The translations under genes were made by a program, and so were the position numbers. The notes beneath the pieces were generated by a model, which had not been told where the DNA came from, ran no database searches, and saw only the letters and a program-made list of their open reading frames with translations. Positions 1-7,845 of a stretch of DNA of 13,938 nucleotides are shown here, in pieces. The DNA comes from an uncultured Lachnospiraceae bacterium (GTDB taxonomy: Bacteria > Bacillota_A > Clostridia > Lachnospirales > Lachnospiraceae): the NCBI GenBank assembly GCA_902795835.1, contig CADBNA010000150.1:1-13938 (forward strand), in the 5' to 3' direction. The first letter of the stretch is position 1; the number at the start of each line of letters is the position of its first letter.

Positions 1-80
1 CCAATTGTGTGAGAAGATATCGTCCAGCAATCTTCTGAGCAATTTCATTTCCGCAATCTGCCGAATATACGCAATATGAT

Positions 81-109
81 TTTACATAATGCAAAAAATA
101 TGATATAAT
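81..109 (+). promoter_or_regulatory. Sigma-A type promoter with extended -10 for the secreted repeat protein
   Basis: The -35 box TTTACA lies at 81-86 and the -10 box TATAAT at 104-109, separated by 17 bases. A TG pair at 101-102 makes an extended -10 (TGaTATAAT). The spacing is ideal and five of six -35 bases match consensus. Transcription should begin near 116. That would leave only about ten leader bases before the GTG at 127, which argues that translation starts further downstream, at 157 or 169. Confidence 0.85.
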
Positions 110-168
110 TAACCAACTATGGAAAGGTGTATCTTCGCAGATCTGCAAAAGAAAGGATGATTAAAAAA

Positions 169-2265
169 ATGAAAAAATGTACCGCTGTTTTTTTAACCCT
201 TTTGCTAATCTTCTCTCTGTCTGGTGCCGCATTTGCAGAGGATGAAGAGGCAAACTGGCCGGCCGCTTATGCGGAGGTGCTGGCCGGGGTTCAGGATCCC
301 GGCACAGATGGGGGCTATTTCCTCTATGACATTGAAAAAGACGGGACGCCGGAGCTTTTCATCAGAACCGGTTCGTATGAGGCGGATTATGCGGGAACCG
401 TGTATACCTGCACGAACGGAACCGCGGCTGCGGTCGGCGAAATCGGGCTGGGGCACACCGGATGCTTCTCGGATCCCGGCGAAAACGGAATCATTCTCTG
501 GACGGCTCACATGGGCGCCGCTTCCATTTTCCGTTACAGTCTGGAGAACGGCCAGCTCGTTTCCGATGACCTGTTTGAAGAGACACTCGACATCCAGAAC
601 GATCCGGATGCGGATTACACACCGGTAGAGGCCTGTGTGCCCGGAGCCAGATTCCTGGAGTGGTACGACCTTGCATCAGACCCGCAGGCCGTATATGACG
701 AGGTTCTCAATGCACTTGCCGCAGAGAGCATTCTGCTGCCGGTAAAGGATGCCGGGGACCAGCTGAATCTGATTTTCTCCGTTATGGATTCTCTCAGTCA
801 GGATCCCGGCGAAATGGCATGGCAGTACACGGTAACCGATCTGGACAGGAATGGCAGGCTGGAGTTTCTTGCCGCCTCGGAGCATGACCAGAGCCACGAA
901 ACGACGCTGCTGGCCTGGGAGGTATCGGACGACTTCACTTCTCTTGTGCCCTGCACAGTGAATCCTGCTGAGGATACATTCTTCCCGGACATCATTTCAG
1001 ACAGCGCCGATACCTATTACGATGAGGGATCGGGCACCTGGCATTATCTCTTTTATGACCACAGGCTTCTCTCCGATACGGAGGCAACTACCGTTAAATA
1101 TTCCGTCATGCTGAAAAACGGCATCTTCAACTGTAAGGAGCATGCGGCACAGCATGTTGACATTTCCGGCGGTCAGGAGACGGTGTCCTGGTCCGATGCC
1201 GGCGGAAATGATATTTCACAGGAAGAATACAGCTCGGCAGGTGTAGACGCGTTCGGGGGCAGACGAAGAAGCAGCAGCAATTTTGCCTGGATACCGGATA
1301 ACGGGCTGACCCTTAAGCAGCTCACCGACAGCTACGCCGTATTTACCGGGGAACAGGCGGTGCCAAACGTGAGTGAAGCCGCAGTTTCTTCACCCGCTCC
1401 GACCGCTCAGCCCACGCCGGCCCCCGTTACGCCCTTCCTCATGATTACGGACAACCCGACCAATGAATACCACAGTGAAGGGGAAACCGCCTGGTTTGTC
1501 GCAACGGCAAATGTATGGACTTCTCTGGCGTGGACATTCGTCGGACCGAACGGTGTGGAATATTCTGTCGAAGACATGGGTTACTATTTCCCTGACAGCA
1601 GCATAGGGGGTGCAGACGGAACAACCCTGAGCATCAGCAATGTCACCGAGAGCCTGGACGGGTTCGGGGCATACTGCACCTTCTGGTACAACGGGCAGAC
1701 CGCTCAGTCCAGCACGGCCTGGCTCTATGTCTCTCCGCAGCCCACGCCTGAGCCCGACGGTGAGGAGTCCGGAACTGTAATTGACGCGGCGATGAGCACC
1801 GTCACGATCCAGCTCGATGACGGAACGCAGGTCCAGGTTCTCCGGGATATCTGCTATGTTGACGGAGATCTGGATATAGGGTGCAGATGTGACGTCTATT
1901 ACCAGGGATATGAGATCACCAGCGATACGGTTTACGATGTCTATATCTACGGGACAGAGCCCGAGCCCACCTACGGCTCCATGGGAGGCACGATAATCGA
2001 CGCGATGATGAGCACCGTCACAATCCAGCTGGAGAATGGCGATACAGTCCAGACCCTCAGAGACTATGTGAATGTCGTCAGCGGCCACCTGTCAGTGGGC
2101 TGCGGATGCACCGTCTACTACAACGGCGACTATCCGACAAGAGACAGCATTTACTCCGTGGATGTGTACGGATGGGATGAGGCGGAAGATGACGATTATG
2201 AGTCATATGATGACGATGATTCCTCTGACTGGGATGACGACGGCAGCTATTGGGAGGAGTCTTAA
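169..2265 (+). CDS. Secreted modular protein: signal peptide, calcium-loop-like motifs, Ig-like segment, two tandem beta repeats, acidic tail
   Basis: I do not recognise a named family for the whole protein (698 residues from the ATG at 169). Residues 1-23 form a signal peptide with a lysine-rich start, a hydrophobic core and an AFA cleavage site before EDEE. Two loops resembling Ca-binding D-x-D/E-x-D/N-G turns occur near residues 53-63 (YDIEKDGTPELF) and 223-233 (TDLDRNGRLEF), suggesting two related N-terminal units. A Pro/Thr/Ala linker (about 404-422) leads to an Ig-like segment (about 423-522). Two copies of a repeat of about 61 residues follow (535-595 and 607-668). The tail (669-698) has 17 Asp/Glu in 30 residues, with six Trp/Tyr and no Lys or Arg. 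There is no LPxTG anchor and no lipobox, so it is probably released or held non-covalently. Start choice: AAAGGA at 152-157 suits the ATG at 169; the ATG at 157 and GTG at 127 also fit the frame. It is a single-gene unit facing the importer operon. Its function is unknown; binding to a surface or ligand outside the cell is an inference. Confidence 0.85.
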   Translation: MKKCTAVFLTLLLIFSLSGAAFAEDEEANWPAAYAEVLAGVQDPGTDGGYFLYDIEKDGTPELFIRTGSYEADYAGTVYTCTNGTAAAVGEIGLGHTGCFSDPGENGIILWTAHMGAASIFRYSLENGQLVSDDLFEETLDIQNDPDADYTPVEACVPGARFLEWYDLASDPQAVYDEVLNALAAESILLPVKDAGDQLNLIFSVMDSLSQDPGEMAWQYTVTDLDRNGRLEFLAASEHDQSHETTLLAWEVSDDFTSLVPCTVNPAEDTFFPDIISDSADTYYDEGSGTWHYLFYDHRLLSDTEATTVKYSVMLKNGIFNCKEHAAQHVDISGGQETVSWSDAGGNDISQEEYSSAGVDAFGGRRRSSSNFAWIPDNGLTLKQLTDSYAVFTGEQAVPNVSEAAVSSPAPTAQPTPAPVTPFLMITDNPTNEYHSEGETAWFVATANVWTSLAWTFVGPNGVEYSVEDMGYYFPDSSIGGADGTTLSISNVTESLDGFGAYCTFWYNGQTAQSSTAWLYVSPQPTPEPDGEESGTVIDAAMSTVTIQLDDGTQVQVLRDICYVDGDLDIGCRCDVYYQGYEITSDTVYDVYIYGTEPEPTYGSMGGTIIDAMMSTVTIQLENGDTVQTLRDYVNVVSGHLSVGCGCTVYYNGDYPTRDSIYSVDVYGWDEAEDDDYESYDDDDSSDWDDDGSYWEES
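1771..1953 (+). repeat. Tandem protein repeat, copy 1 (about 61 residues)
   Basis: This segment encodes a unit beginning GTVIDAAMSTVTIQLDDGT, followed by VLRD, a GCRC motif and VYY, and ending VYDVYIYG. The alternating pattern of a short hydrophobic strand, a D/N-G turn and another strand resembles small beta-barrel repeats of secreted Clostridia proteins (DUF5666/OB-like in style). That family link is a recollection, not a search result. It is clearly homologous to the unit at 1987-2172. Confidence 0.85.
1987..2172 (+). repeat. Tandem protein repeat, copy 2 (about 62 residues)
   Basis: This is the second copy of the unit at 1771-1953. It begins GTIIDAMMSTVTIQLENGD and keeps TLRD, a GCGC motif, VYY and a terminal VDVYG. 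The GxC-CxC position, the LRD turn and the ending are conserved while other positions have drifted, so the duplication is not very recent. A linker of 11 residues (TEPEPTYGSMG) separates the copies, and the acidic tail follows directly. Confidence 0.85.
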
Positions 2266-2311
2266 CATTCCCGGCAGCTTTCCGGCATTTCAGTCAGCTT
2301 TCCGTTTTTAG

Positions 2312-3271
2312 TCAGCATTCCAGCGGGTGGTGACAGGCGACTGCTCTTTCTCCCAGGTTCTTCATCTCCGGCGCTTCCCTGGCGCACTGCTCTGTGGCGT
2401 ACGGGCATCTGGTACGAAACCTGCAGCCGGATGGCGGGTTCACGGCACTTGGGATCTCTCCGGCAAGCAGTTCAGCCCTGTCATCCCTGCGGTGCGGGTC
2501 GGGGACAAGGATTGCGTTCATCAGAAAACGGGTATAGGGATGCAGCGGCTTTCGGAAGACTTCCTCCGTACTGCCGGTTTCACAGAGCATTCCGAGGAAC
2601 ATGATGCAGACCCGGTCAGAAATGTGACGGACTACAGACAGGTCATGACTGATGAACAGATAGGTCAGCCCCTTTTCTTTCTGCAGTTTTTTCAGCAGAT
2701 TTAAAATCTGATTCTGCACCGGCACATCTAGGGCCGATACCGGCTCGTCGCAGACAATCAGCTCCGGTTCCGCGGCCAGCGCCCTGGCGATTCCGATCCT
2801 CTGGCGCTGACCGCCCGAGAACTGGTGGGCATACCGGTAGAGAAACTCGCCGGGCACGCCCACATTTTCCATCAGCTCCAGCACCTTGCGGGTCATCCCG
2901 TCTTTCGTCCGGCAGGTATGATACGTCTTCAGCGGCTCTGCGATCAGGTCGCGAACGGTCATACGCGGATCCAGAGAGGCATAGGGATCCTGGAAGATCA
3001 GCTGGAGCTGTCTGCGGTATTTCAGGAATTCCCGGTCGGACAGATACGTTACGTCTTCTCCCCGGACCCGGATCGTTCCGCTGTCGGGCTTCTGCAGGCG
3101 GATCAGCAGCCGCCCGAGAGTGGACTTTCCGCACCCGGATTCCCCGACAAGTCCCAGCGTTTCTCCCTGGAAAAGCTGCAGGGAAACGCCGGAAACGGCG
3201 TGCACCATCTTCTTTCTTCCGGCAGGAAATGCCTTTGTGAGGTTCTCAGCCTCCAGTAATATCTCACTCAT
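2312..3271 (-). CDS. dppF: Peptide ABC importer ATPase, DppF/OppF type
   Basis: This is the second of two ATPases that power the importer from the cytoplasmic face (319 residues, usual length for the family). Visible motifs are Walker A GESGCGKST at 43-51, Q-loop FQDP at 93-96, signature FSGGQRQR at 151-158, Walker B LIVCDEP at 171-177, D-loop SALD at 179-182 and the switch histidine H209. The C-terminal region has the oligopeptide-transporter extension (oligo_HPY style), with cysteines at 283, 289, 296 and 313. The signature has Phe in place of the first Leu, which is common in OppF/DppF. The frame runs open up to 3475, but that start would overlap the DppD gene by over 180 bases. The ATG at 3271 has GGAG six bases upstream and begins the conserved domain, 19 bases after the DppD stop. 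It is the last gene of the operon. The symbol follows family and gene order; the substrate is not known. Confidence 0.93.
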   Translation of the reverse strand: MSEILLEAENLTKAFPAGRKKMVHAVSGVSLQLFQGETLGLVGESGCGKSTLGRLLIRLQKPDSGTIRVRGEDVTYLSDREFLKYRRQLQLIFQDPYASLDPRMTVRDLIAEPLKTYHTCRTKDGMTRKVLELMENVGVPGEFLYRYAHQFSGGQRQRIGIARALAAEPELIVCDEPVSALDVPVQNQILNLLKKLQKEKGLTYLFISHDLSVVRHISDRVCIMFLGMLCETGSTEEVFRKPLHPYTRFLMNAILVPDPHRRDDRAELLAGEIPSAVNPPSGCRFRTRCPYATEQCAREAPEMKNLGERAVACHHPLEC

Positions 3272-3290
3272 ATCGGTCTCCGGCTGCCGT

Positions 3291-4265
3291 TTATTCCGCC
3301 TGTCCGGCCAGAAGGCAGCGTATATAGTGTCCTTCTTCCTTTCCCGCAGACATATCCGGCATCTTCTCTGTGCATTGCCGCATACACTGCGGGCATCTGG
3401 GAGAAAAGCTGCAGCCCGGCGGAAGGTGCAGAAGATTCGGGACAACTCCGGGAATCGTATCCAGGACTTCCGCATCGCTCCGCAGCGACGCTGCGGCTTT
3501 CAGCAGCCCGGTCGTATAGGGATGCACCGGATGGTCAAACAGCGAAAAAGTATCCGCCTGCTCCACGATCCGTCCGGCATACATGACATAGACAAAATCA
3601 CACACCTGCGCAATAACGCCGAGGTTATGGCTGATCAGGAGAATGCTCGTTCCTGCCTCGCAGAGTTTTTTCATCAGGCGCAGGATCTGCGCCTCCACCG
3701 TGACATCAAGCGCTGTGGTCGGCTCATCCGCGATCAGAAGCTTCGGCCTGCAGATCATGGCCATGGCAATCATAACCCTCTGCCGGAGTCCCCCTGACAG
3801 CTGGTGGGGATAGCAGTCCATACGGCTGCGCCCATCAGAAATCCCCACCTCTTCCAGAATCTTTTCCGTGCTCTTTTTCGCTTCAGCCCGTGTTATTCTT
3901 CTGTGAAGGAGAAGCGCCTCCTCTATCTGTTTGCCCACCTTCATGACAGGATTCAGGCTGGTCATGGGTTCCTGGAAAATCATGGAGATTTCCGACCCGC
4001 GCAGAAAGCAGCGTTCTTTCTCCGGGATATTCACCACGTCTCTGCCTTCCAGAAGGATTTCCCCGCTCACCACTCTGCCCGGATATTTCACCAGCCCCAT
4101 AACGGACCTCGCCGTCACGCTCTTTCCGCAGCCGGACTCGCCGACAATCCCCGTGATCTGTCCCGGCAGAACTTCCAGGGAAACATCCCGGAGCGCGGGT
4201 ATTTCCCCTTTCTGCGTAAAAAAGCTGGTATTCAGATGACGAATCTCAAGCGTTTTCTGTGCCAT
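3291..4265 (-). CDS. dppD: Peptide ABC importer ATPase, DppD/OppD type
   Basis: This is the first of the paired ATPases of the importer (324 residues, normal length). Motifs are Walker A GESGCGKS at 42-49, Q-loop FQEP at 97-100, signature LSGGLRQR at 156-163, Walker B LLIADEP at 176-182, D-loop TALD at 184-187 and switch histidine H213. All ATP-binding elements are intact, so it should be active with DppF as a heterodimer. The C-terminal extension carries cysteines at 285, 291, 298 and 317, plus an extra one at 294, in the same spacing pattern as DppF. The ATG at 4265 is preceded by GAGGGGG at 4275-4281, nine bases upstream. The DppC stop lies inside that site, so translation is probably coupled. 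A GTG at 4283 is in frame but would put the ribosome site inside the coding region. Confidence 0.93.
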   Translation of the reverse strand: MAQKTLEIRHLNTSFFTQKGEIPALRDVSLEVLPGQITGIVGESGCGKSVTARSVMGLVKYPGRVVSGEILLEGRDVVNIPEKERCFLRGSEISMIFQEPMTSLNPVMKVGKQIEEALLLHRRITRAEAKKSTEKILEEVGISDGRSRMDCYPHQLSGGLRQRVMIAMAMICRPKLLIADEPTTALDVTVEAQILRLMKKLCEAGTSILLISHNLGVIAQVCDFVYVMYAGRIVEQADTFSLFDHPVHPYTTGLLKAAASLRSDAEVLDTIPGVVPNLLHLPPGCSFSPRCPQCMRQCTEKMPDMSAGKEEGHYIRCLLAGQAE

Positions 4266-4279
4266 AGGATTCTTCCCCC

Positions 4280-5254
4280 TCACTTCTTCAGGTGAGGATC
4301 CAGAACATCCCGGAGGCCGTCCCCCAGGAAGTTAAATGCCAGTACGATCACCATGATCGCAGCGCTGGGCAGCAGGCTCAGCCACGGCGCATTATACAGA
4401 TACTGTCTTCCCTCATTGACCATCAGTCCCCACGAGGCGTCCGGAGGCTGGATTCCCAGTCCCAGAAAGCTCAGGCTGCTCTCGGTGAGAATTGCGGAAG
4501 GAACATTTAACGTGAACAGCACGATCAGAGTCGGAAGACAATTTGGCAGCAGATGCCTGAGAATGATCTTCCACTGCGGCACGCCGATCACCCTGGCCGC
4601 CTCCACATAATCCATTTCCCGAAGCGCTAGCGTCTGCGAGCGCACAATCCTTGCAACGCCTGCCCAGTTTACCAGGGCCAGCGTGAGAAAGATATTGCCC
4701 AGTCCGTCTCCCAGGATATACATGATGACCATGGCAAGGAGCATCGACGGAAAAGCCAGCATGACGTCTGCAAGGCGCATAATGACGGCATCCGCCGGGC
4801 CTCCCCGGTACCCCGACAGAACGCCCAGCAGCGCCCCGGCAGCCATGCTCATGACCGTCGGGACCACACCTGTCATCAGGGAGATGCGGGCACCATACAG
4901 TAATCTTGTCAGAATGTCCCTGCCCGCCTCGTCTGTTCCGCACAGGTGCTTCAGGGAGGGAGCGGAAAGGCGGTGCATCAGGTCCATTTCACTGAAGCTG
5001 TACGGCGTCAGAACCGGGGCCAGAACCGCCCCCAGGATAAACAGGAGAATCAGGACGGCAGAAAACACGGCGAGCTTATTTTCCCTTGCCATCCGGCGCA
5101 TCAGGGTAAAAAAAGTCTCTTCTTCGCCGATTTCGCTTTTTAATTCTTCTTCGTGACTGTAAAGGGGATGTCCTTTGCCCGGATCCGTTTCGCGCGTATC
5201 TCCGGAGAGCCTGTCCCTGCTGCGCCGGCCGCGGGATCTGTCTGAAGTCATCAT
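4280..5254 (-). CDS. dppC: Peptide ABC importer permease, DppC/OppC type
   Basis: This is one of two membrane subunits forming the import channel (324 residues). A hydrophilic, highly charged N-terminal stretch of about 58 residues, longer than in many homologues, precedes the first membrane segment near 61-84. The family signature GTDEAGRDILTRLLYGAR begins at 106. Further membrane segments lie near 125-148, 163-185, 190-206, 240-260 and 293-312. The coupling-helix (EAA) motif EAARVIGVPQWKIILRHLLPN at 218-238 contacts the ATPases. The start ATG at 5254 overlaps the DppB stop as ATGA, and GGGAGG at 5262-5267 sits seven bases upstream, giving clear translational coupling. A second ATG follows immediately at 5251. 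Six membrane spans and the EAA loop make the role secure; the substrate is not readable from the permease. Confidence 0.92.
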   Translation of the reverse strand: MMTSDRSRGRRSRDRLSGDTRETDPGKGHPLYSHEEELKSEIGEEETFFTLMRRMARENKLAVFSAVLILLFILGAVLAPVLTPYSFSEMDLMHRLSAPSLKHLCGTDEAGRDILTRLLYGARISLMTGVVPTVMSMAAGALLGVLSGYRGGPADAVIMRLADVMLAFPSMLLAMVIMYILGDGLGNIFLTLALVNWAGVARIVRSQTLALREMDYVEAARVIGVPQWKIILRHLLPNCLPTLIVLFTLNVPSAILTESSLSFLGLGIQPPDASWGLMVNEGRQYLYNAPWLSLLPSAAIMVIVLAFNFLGDGLRDVLDPHLKK

Positions 5255-6180
5255 TTTTCGGCCTCCCGTCTGATCCGCGGATCCAGTAAGCTGCATAGTA
5301 AATCAGCCAGATAGTTCCCGAAGATTACAATGGCGGCCGCAAACAGAACTGTTCCCTGCAGCAGCGGAAGGTCTCTCCCGTTGATCGCCTGCACAGCCAG
5401 CCTTCCGATGCCGTTGACGGAAAAAACCGTTTCTGTGATGACAGCGCCCGACAGCAGACCGGAAAACTGAATAGCCATCATCGTGATAACCGGAAGCATG
5501 GCGTTTTTCAGGGCATGAACGGTCAGTACCCCCATCTGCCCCCGTCCTTTTGCCCTGGCGGTATCAATATAATCCTCCTCCAGAATCTCCAGGAGAGTTG
5601 ACCGGACGAGCCTGGCAACACTGCCGGCGCTGTTCCAGCCGAGTGCGACAGCAGGCAGAATGAATCCGGCAAAACTTTCCGTCCCGGTGATCGGCAGCCA
5701 TTTCAGCCGGAAGGCAAGAAAATACTGCAGCAGCATGGCTGCCATAAAAACAGGCATGGAGACGCCCAGAAGGGCAGTCCCCATGAACAGATGATCCAGG
5801 ATCGAATTCTTTTTTACCGCAGCGGCAAGCCCGCTGATAATCCCCAGTGTCCAGGCAAAAAGAGCAGCAAGCAGGGCTAAAATAAGTGTGTTGGCAAACG
5901 CAGCGGCCATAAGGGAAGAAACCGGTTTCCCAAGCGAATAACTGGTACCGAAATCTCCGCGCACCGCACCGCCCAGATACCGGAAAAACTGAATCAGTAC
6001 CGGCTGGTCAAGACCATACTCTGCCGTCAGCCGTTCGATGACCGCCGTGTCAACGTGCTCACCCATCAGAACGGCAACCGGGCTGCCCGGTATGATCCTC
6101 AGCATAATAAAAACCATAAGCGCACATCCCAGCAGCACAAGTACCGACTGCAAAAGGCGCTCTAACCCATTGCGTATCAC
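5251..6180 (-). CDS. dppB: Peptide ABC importer permease, DppB/OppB type
   Basis: This is the first membrane subunit of the importer (309 residues, normal length). It begins with a membrane helix at about 9-30, followed by the family motif RIIPGSP at 28-34. The extracytoplasmic part holds YGLDQP (55-60) and GDFGTSY (75-81), typical of DppB. Further membrane helices lie near 97-121, 131-156, 171-186, 228-249 and 272-299. The EAA coupling motif runs from DTARAKG at 206 to ALKNAMLP at 223-230. The start is GTG at 6180: GGAGGAG at 6187-6193 is exactly six bases upstream and no ATG fits better. It follows the binding-protein gene by 34 bases and overlaps DppC by four bases at its end. Confidence 0.92.
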   Translation of the reverse strand: MIRNGLERLLQSVLVLLGCALMVFIMLRIIPGSPVAVLMGEHVDTAVIERLTAEYGLDQPVLIQFFRYLGGAVRGDFGTSYSLGKPVSSLMAAAFANTLILALLAALFAWTLGIISGLAAAVKKNSILDHLFMGTALLGVSMPVFMAAMLLQYFLAFRLKWLPITGTESFAGFILPAVALGWNSAGSVARLVRSTLLEILEEDYIDTARAKGRGQMGVLTVHALKNAMLPVITMMAIQFSGLLSGAVITETVFSVNGIGRLAVQAINGRDLPLLQGTVLFAAAIVIFGNYLADLLCSLLDPRIRREAEK

Positions 6181-6186
6181 GTTGTT

Positions 6187-6193
6187 CTCCTCC
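6187..6193 (-). promoter_or_regulatory. Ribosome binding site that fixes the GTG start of dppB
   Basis: On the minus strand this reads GGAGGAG, six bases before GTG at 6180. It is a near-perfect match to the anti-Shine-Dalgarno sequence and decides for a GTG start. Confidence 0.85.
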
Positions 6194-6214
6194 GGCAGCT
6201 TTTCTTCGGCTCTG

Positions 6215-7816
6215 TCATTTTAAAACCACATCCGCTGCGTAGAAATCACTGAAGCCGGCCCACTGCGGAGTAAAACTTTCCACACGTTCCCCGATGCAGT
6301 ACAGATGAATCCTCTCAAACATCGGGAACCACGCCGCATCCTCACCGATGATCTTCTCTTCCAGGGCCTGATACTCCGCCTCACGCTCTGCATCATCTAC
6401 AATCGCGCCCGCCGCAGCAACCCTGTCCATGATCTCCCTGTCGGGATAGTTCAGGCTCCTCTGCGCGGTATTTTTCTCACTCCCGAAAAAGGTATACATG
6501 ATGTTTGCCGGGTCGTTATAGTCCATCAGCCAGGTAGCCACAAAAGAATCCATCCCGGAGCTGTTCCGCAGATCCAGCCACGCGGCGTGATCATAGGTCT
6601 TCAGTTTTGCCTTGATCCCGATCTCTTTCAGTTCTTCACTGATGACCTGGCCGACCAGCCTGATGCTGCTGTCGGCTGCGCTGTCCATCGCGATTTCAAA
6701 GGTTATTTCTCCCTTTTTATATCCTGCCTCTTTGAGCAGCGCTTTTGCGGCATCCGGATCATATGCAGGGGCCTCCATGCTGTCATTGTGCCCCCAGATA
6801 CCGGTTGGAATAAGCCCCGTCTCACGGCTGGCATTTCCGAAAAAGATGCTTTCTATGATCCCGTCCACGTCAATGGCCATACCGATAGCTTTCCGCACGC
6901 GGACATCCTTCAGATACTTCTGGTTTTCATTAAATGTCAGATATGTCATGCCGACCACCGGGGTGCTCACAATCTGATCCGCATACAGGGTTTTGTAGTC
7001 AGACTCCACGATTGCATTGTCCAGGGACTGCAGATCGATCATATCCAGCTCACCGCTCTGGAACATCAGGTTCTGGGTGTTCGCATCAGGAATCACGCTT
7101 ACGATCACCTTCTTCACTGTCGGTTCTTCGCCCCAGTATTTCGGATTGTACTCCAGCGTATAATGGTCATTGGCCTTCCATTCCGTTACGACATACGGCC
7201 CGCTGCCGATCGTATCCGCCGGGTCCGATCCGAAGTTCTTCACCTCTTCCATCGTCTCCCTGTCTACTATGGACATGGCCGGCGCGGACAGTTCCGCCGT
7301 AAATCCGGCATTCGGCTTGTTCAGCGTAACGGAGAAATGTGTGTCATCTGTCACCCGGAACCCTTCCAGGGCGTCAGCATCTCCGCTTTCCACCTCATCT
7401 GCCCCTGCCACCTCTTCCGGAATATCCATATTCTCCTGGCCGGCTTTCAGAAGGCGTTCAAATGTATACTGCACGTCAGAGGCTGTCAGCTCGTTTCCGT
7501 TGGAAAACACTACCCCCTCACGCAGCGTGAAGTCATACGTCAGGCCGTCTTCACTCACCGCATACTCCGTGCAGAGGCTCTCTGTCACCTGTGCAGTGCC
7601 GTTCTCCATCCTCGTCTCAAACAGGCGGTCAAAAACATTCATGGGAACCAGGTAATTGTCCGTCGTCTTGGCCACATCCATTGTCGTCATATCATACAGC
7701 ACCGCCGTGCGGAGCAGCCCGTCCTCAACCGGGGCAGCCCAGACAGGTGTCTGCAGAACCATACCGGCAGCAAGGACCGGAACCATCATTACAGCTGCTT
7801 TTCTCATTTTTTTCAT
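6215..7816 (-). CDS. Extracellular solute-binding protein of the peptide ABC importer (SBP_bac_5 family), without lipobox
   Basis: This protein captures the substrate outside the cell and delivers it to the two permeases (533 residues, normal size for cluster C peptide-binding proteins). After the signal region it shows family hallmarks: VFDRLFE at 61-67, LTYDFTLREGVVFSNG at 92-107, LTASDVQYTFERLL at 110-123, GSGPYVVTEW at 205-214, the YNPKYWG block at 223-229, DVRVRKAIGMAID at 304-316, YDPDAAKALLKEAGY at 352-366, and DYNDPAN at 432-438. The signal peptide (about 1-27) ends with VWA before APVEDG and contains no cysteine, so it cannot be a standard lipoprotein. The ATG at 7816 has GGGAG about six bases upstream. 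A longer in-frame start at 7888 would place the promoter inside the gene and is rejected. First gene of the operon. Whether it binds dipeptides, longer peptides, nickel or glutathione cannot be told from sequence alone. Confidence 0.92.
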   Translation of the reverse strand: MKKMRKAAVMMVPVLAAGMVLQTPVWAAPVEDGLLRTAVLYDMTTMDVAKTTDNYLVPMNVFDRLFETRMENGTAQVTESLCTEYAVSEDGLTYDFTLREGVVFSNGNELTASDVQYTFERLLKAGQENMDIPEEVAGADEVESGDADALEGFRVTDDTHFSVTLNKPNAGFTAELSAPAMSIVDRETMEEVKNFGSDPADTIGSGPYVVTEWKANDHYTLEYNPKYWGEEPTVKKVIVSVIPDANTQNLMFQSGELDMIDLQSLDNAIVESDYKTLYADQIVSTPVVGMTYLTFNENQKYLKDVRVRKAIGMAIDVDGIIESIFFGNASRETGLIPTGIWGHNDSMEAPAYDPDAAKALLKEAGYKKGEITFEIAMDSAADSSIRLVGQVISEELKEIGIKAKLKTYDHAAWLDLRNSSGMDSFVATWLMDYNDPANIMYTFFGSEKNTAQRSLNYPDREIMDRVAAAGAIVDDAEREAEYQALEEKIIGEDAAWFPMFERIHLYCIGERVESFTPQWAGFSDFYAADVVLK

Positions 7817-7829
7817 CTGATCTCCCTTC

Positions 7830-7845
7830 AGGGGCTGTATCCCCT
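7830..7845 (-). promoter_or_regulatory. Small hairpin in the leader of the importer operon
   Basis: A perfect five-base inverted repeat (AGGGG, loop of six, CCCCT) lies between the predicted transcription start near 7852 and the ribosome binding site of the binding-protein gene. The CCCCT arm could also pair with the AAGGG of that ribosome binding site. A switch between the two pairings is possible but is inference only, as the stem is short. Confidence 0.35.

Noticed and set aside
12..36. Inverted repeat AGAAGAT / ATCTTCT with an 11-base loop near the left edge
   Set aside because: It could end an upstream transcript, but the stem is AT-rich and no continuous T tract follows. Too weak to call a terminator.
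127..168. GTG at 127 as the start of the secreted protein
   Set aside because: It would fall about ten bases after the predicted transcription start and put ten extra residues before the signal peptide. The ATG at 157 or 169 fits better.
1390..2088. Open frame of 232 codons on the minus strand within the secreted-protein gene
   Set aside because: It mirrors the repeat-rich coding region, including the duplicated unit, and has no start signals. It is a shadow of the real gene.
3272..3475. N-terminal extension of the DppF ATPase up to 3475
   Set aside because: It would overlap the DppD gene by over 180 bases, shows no domain, and a good ribosome site precedes the ATG at 3271.
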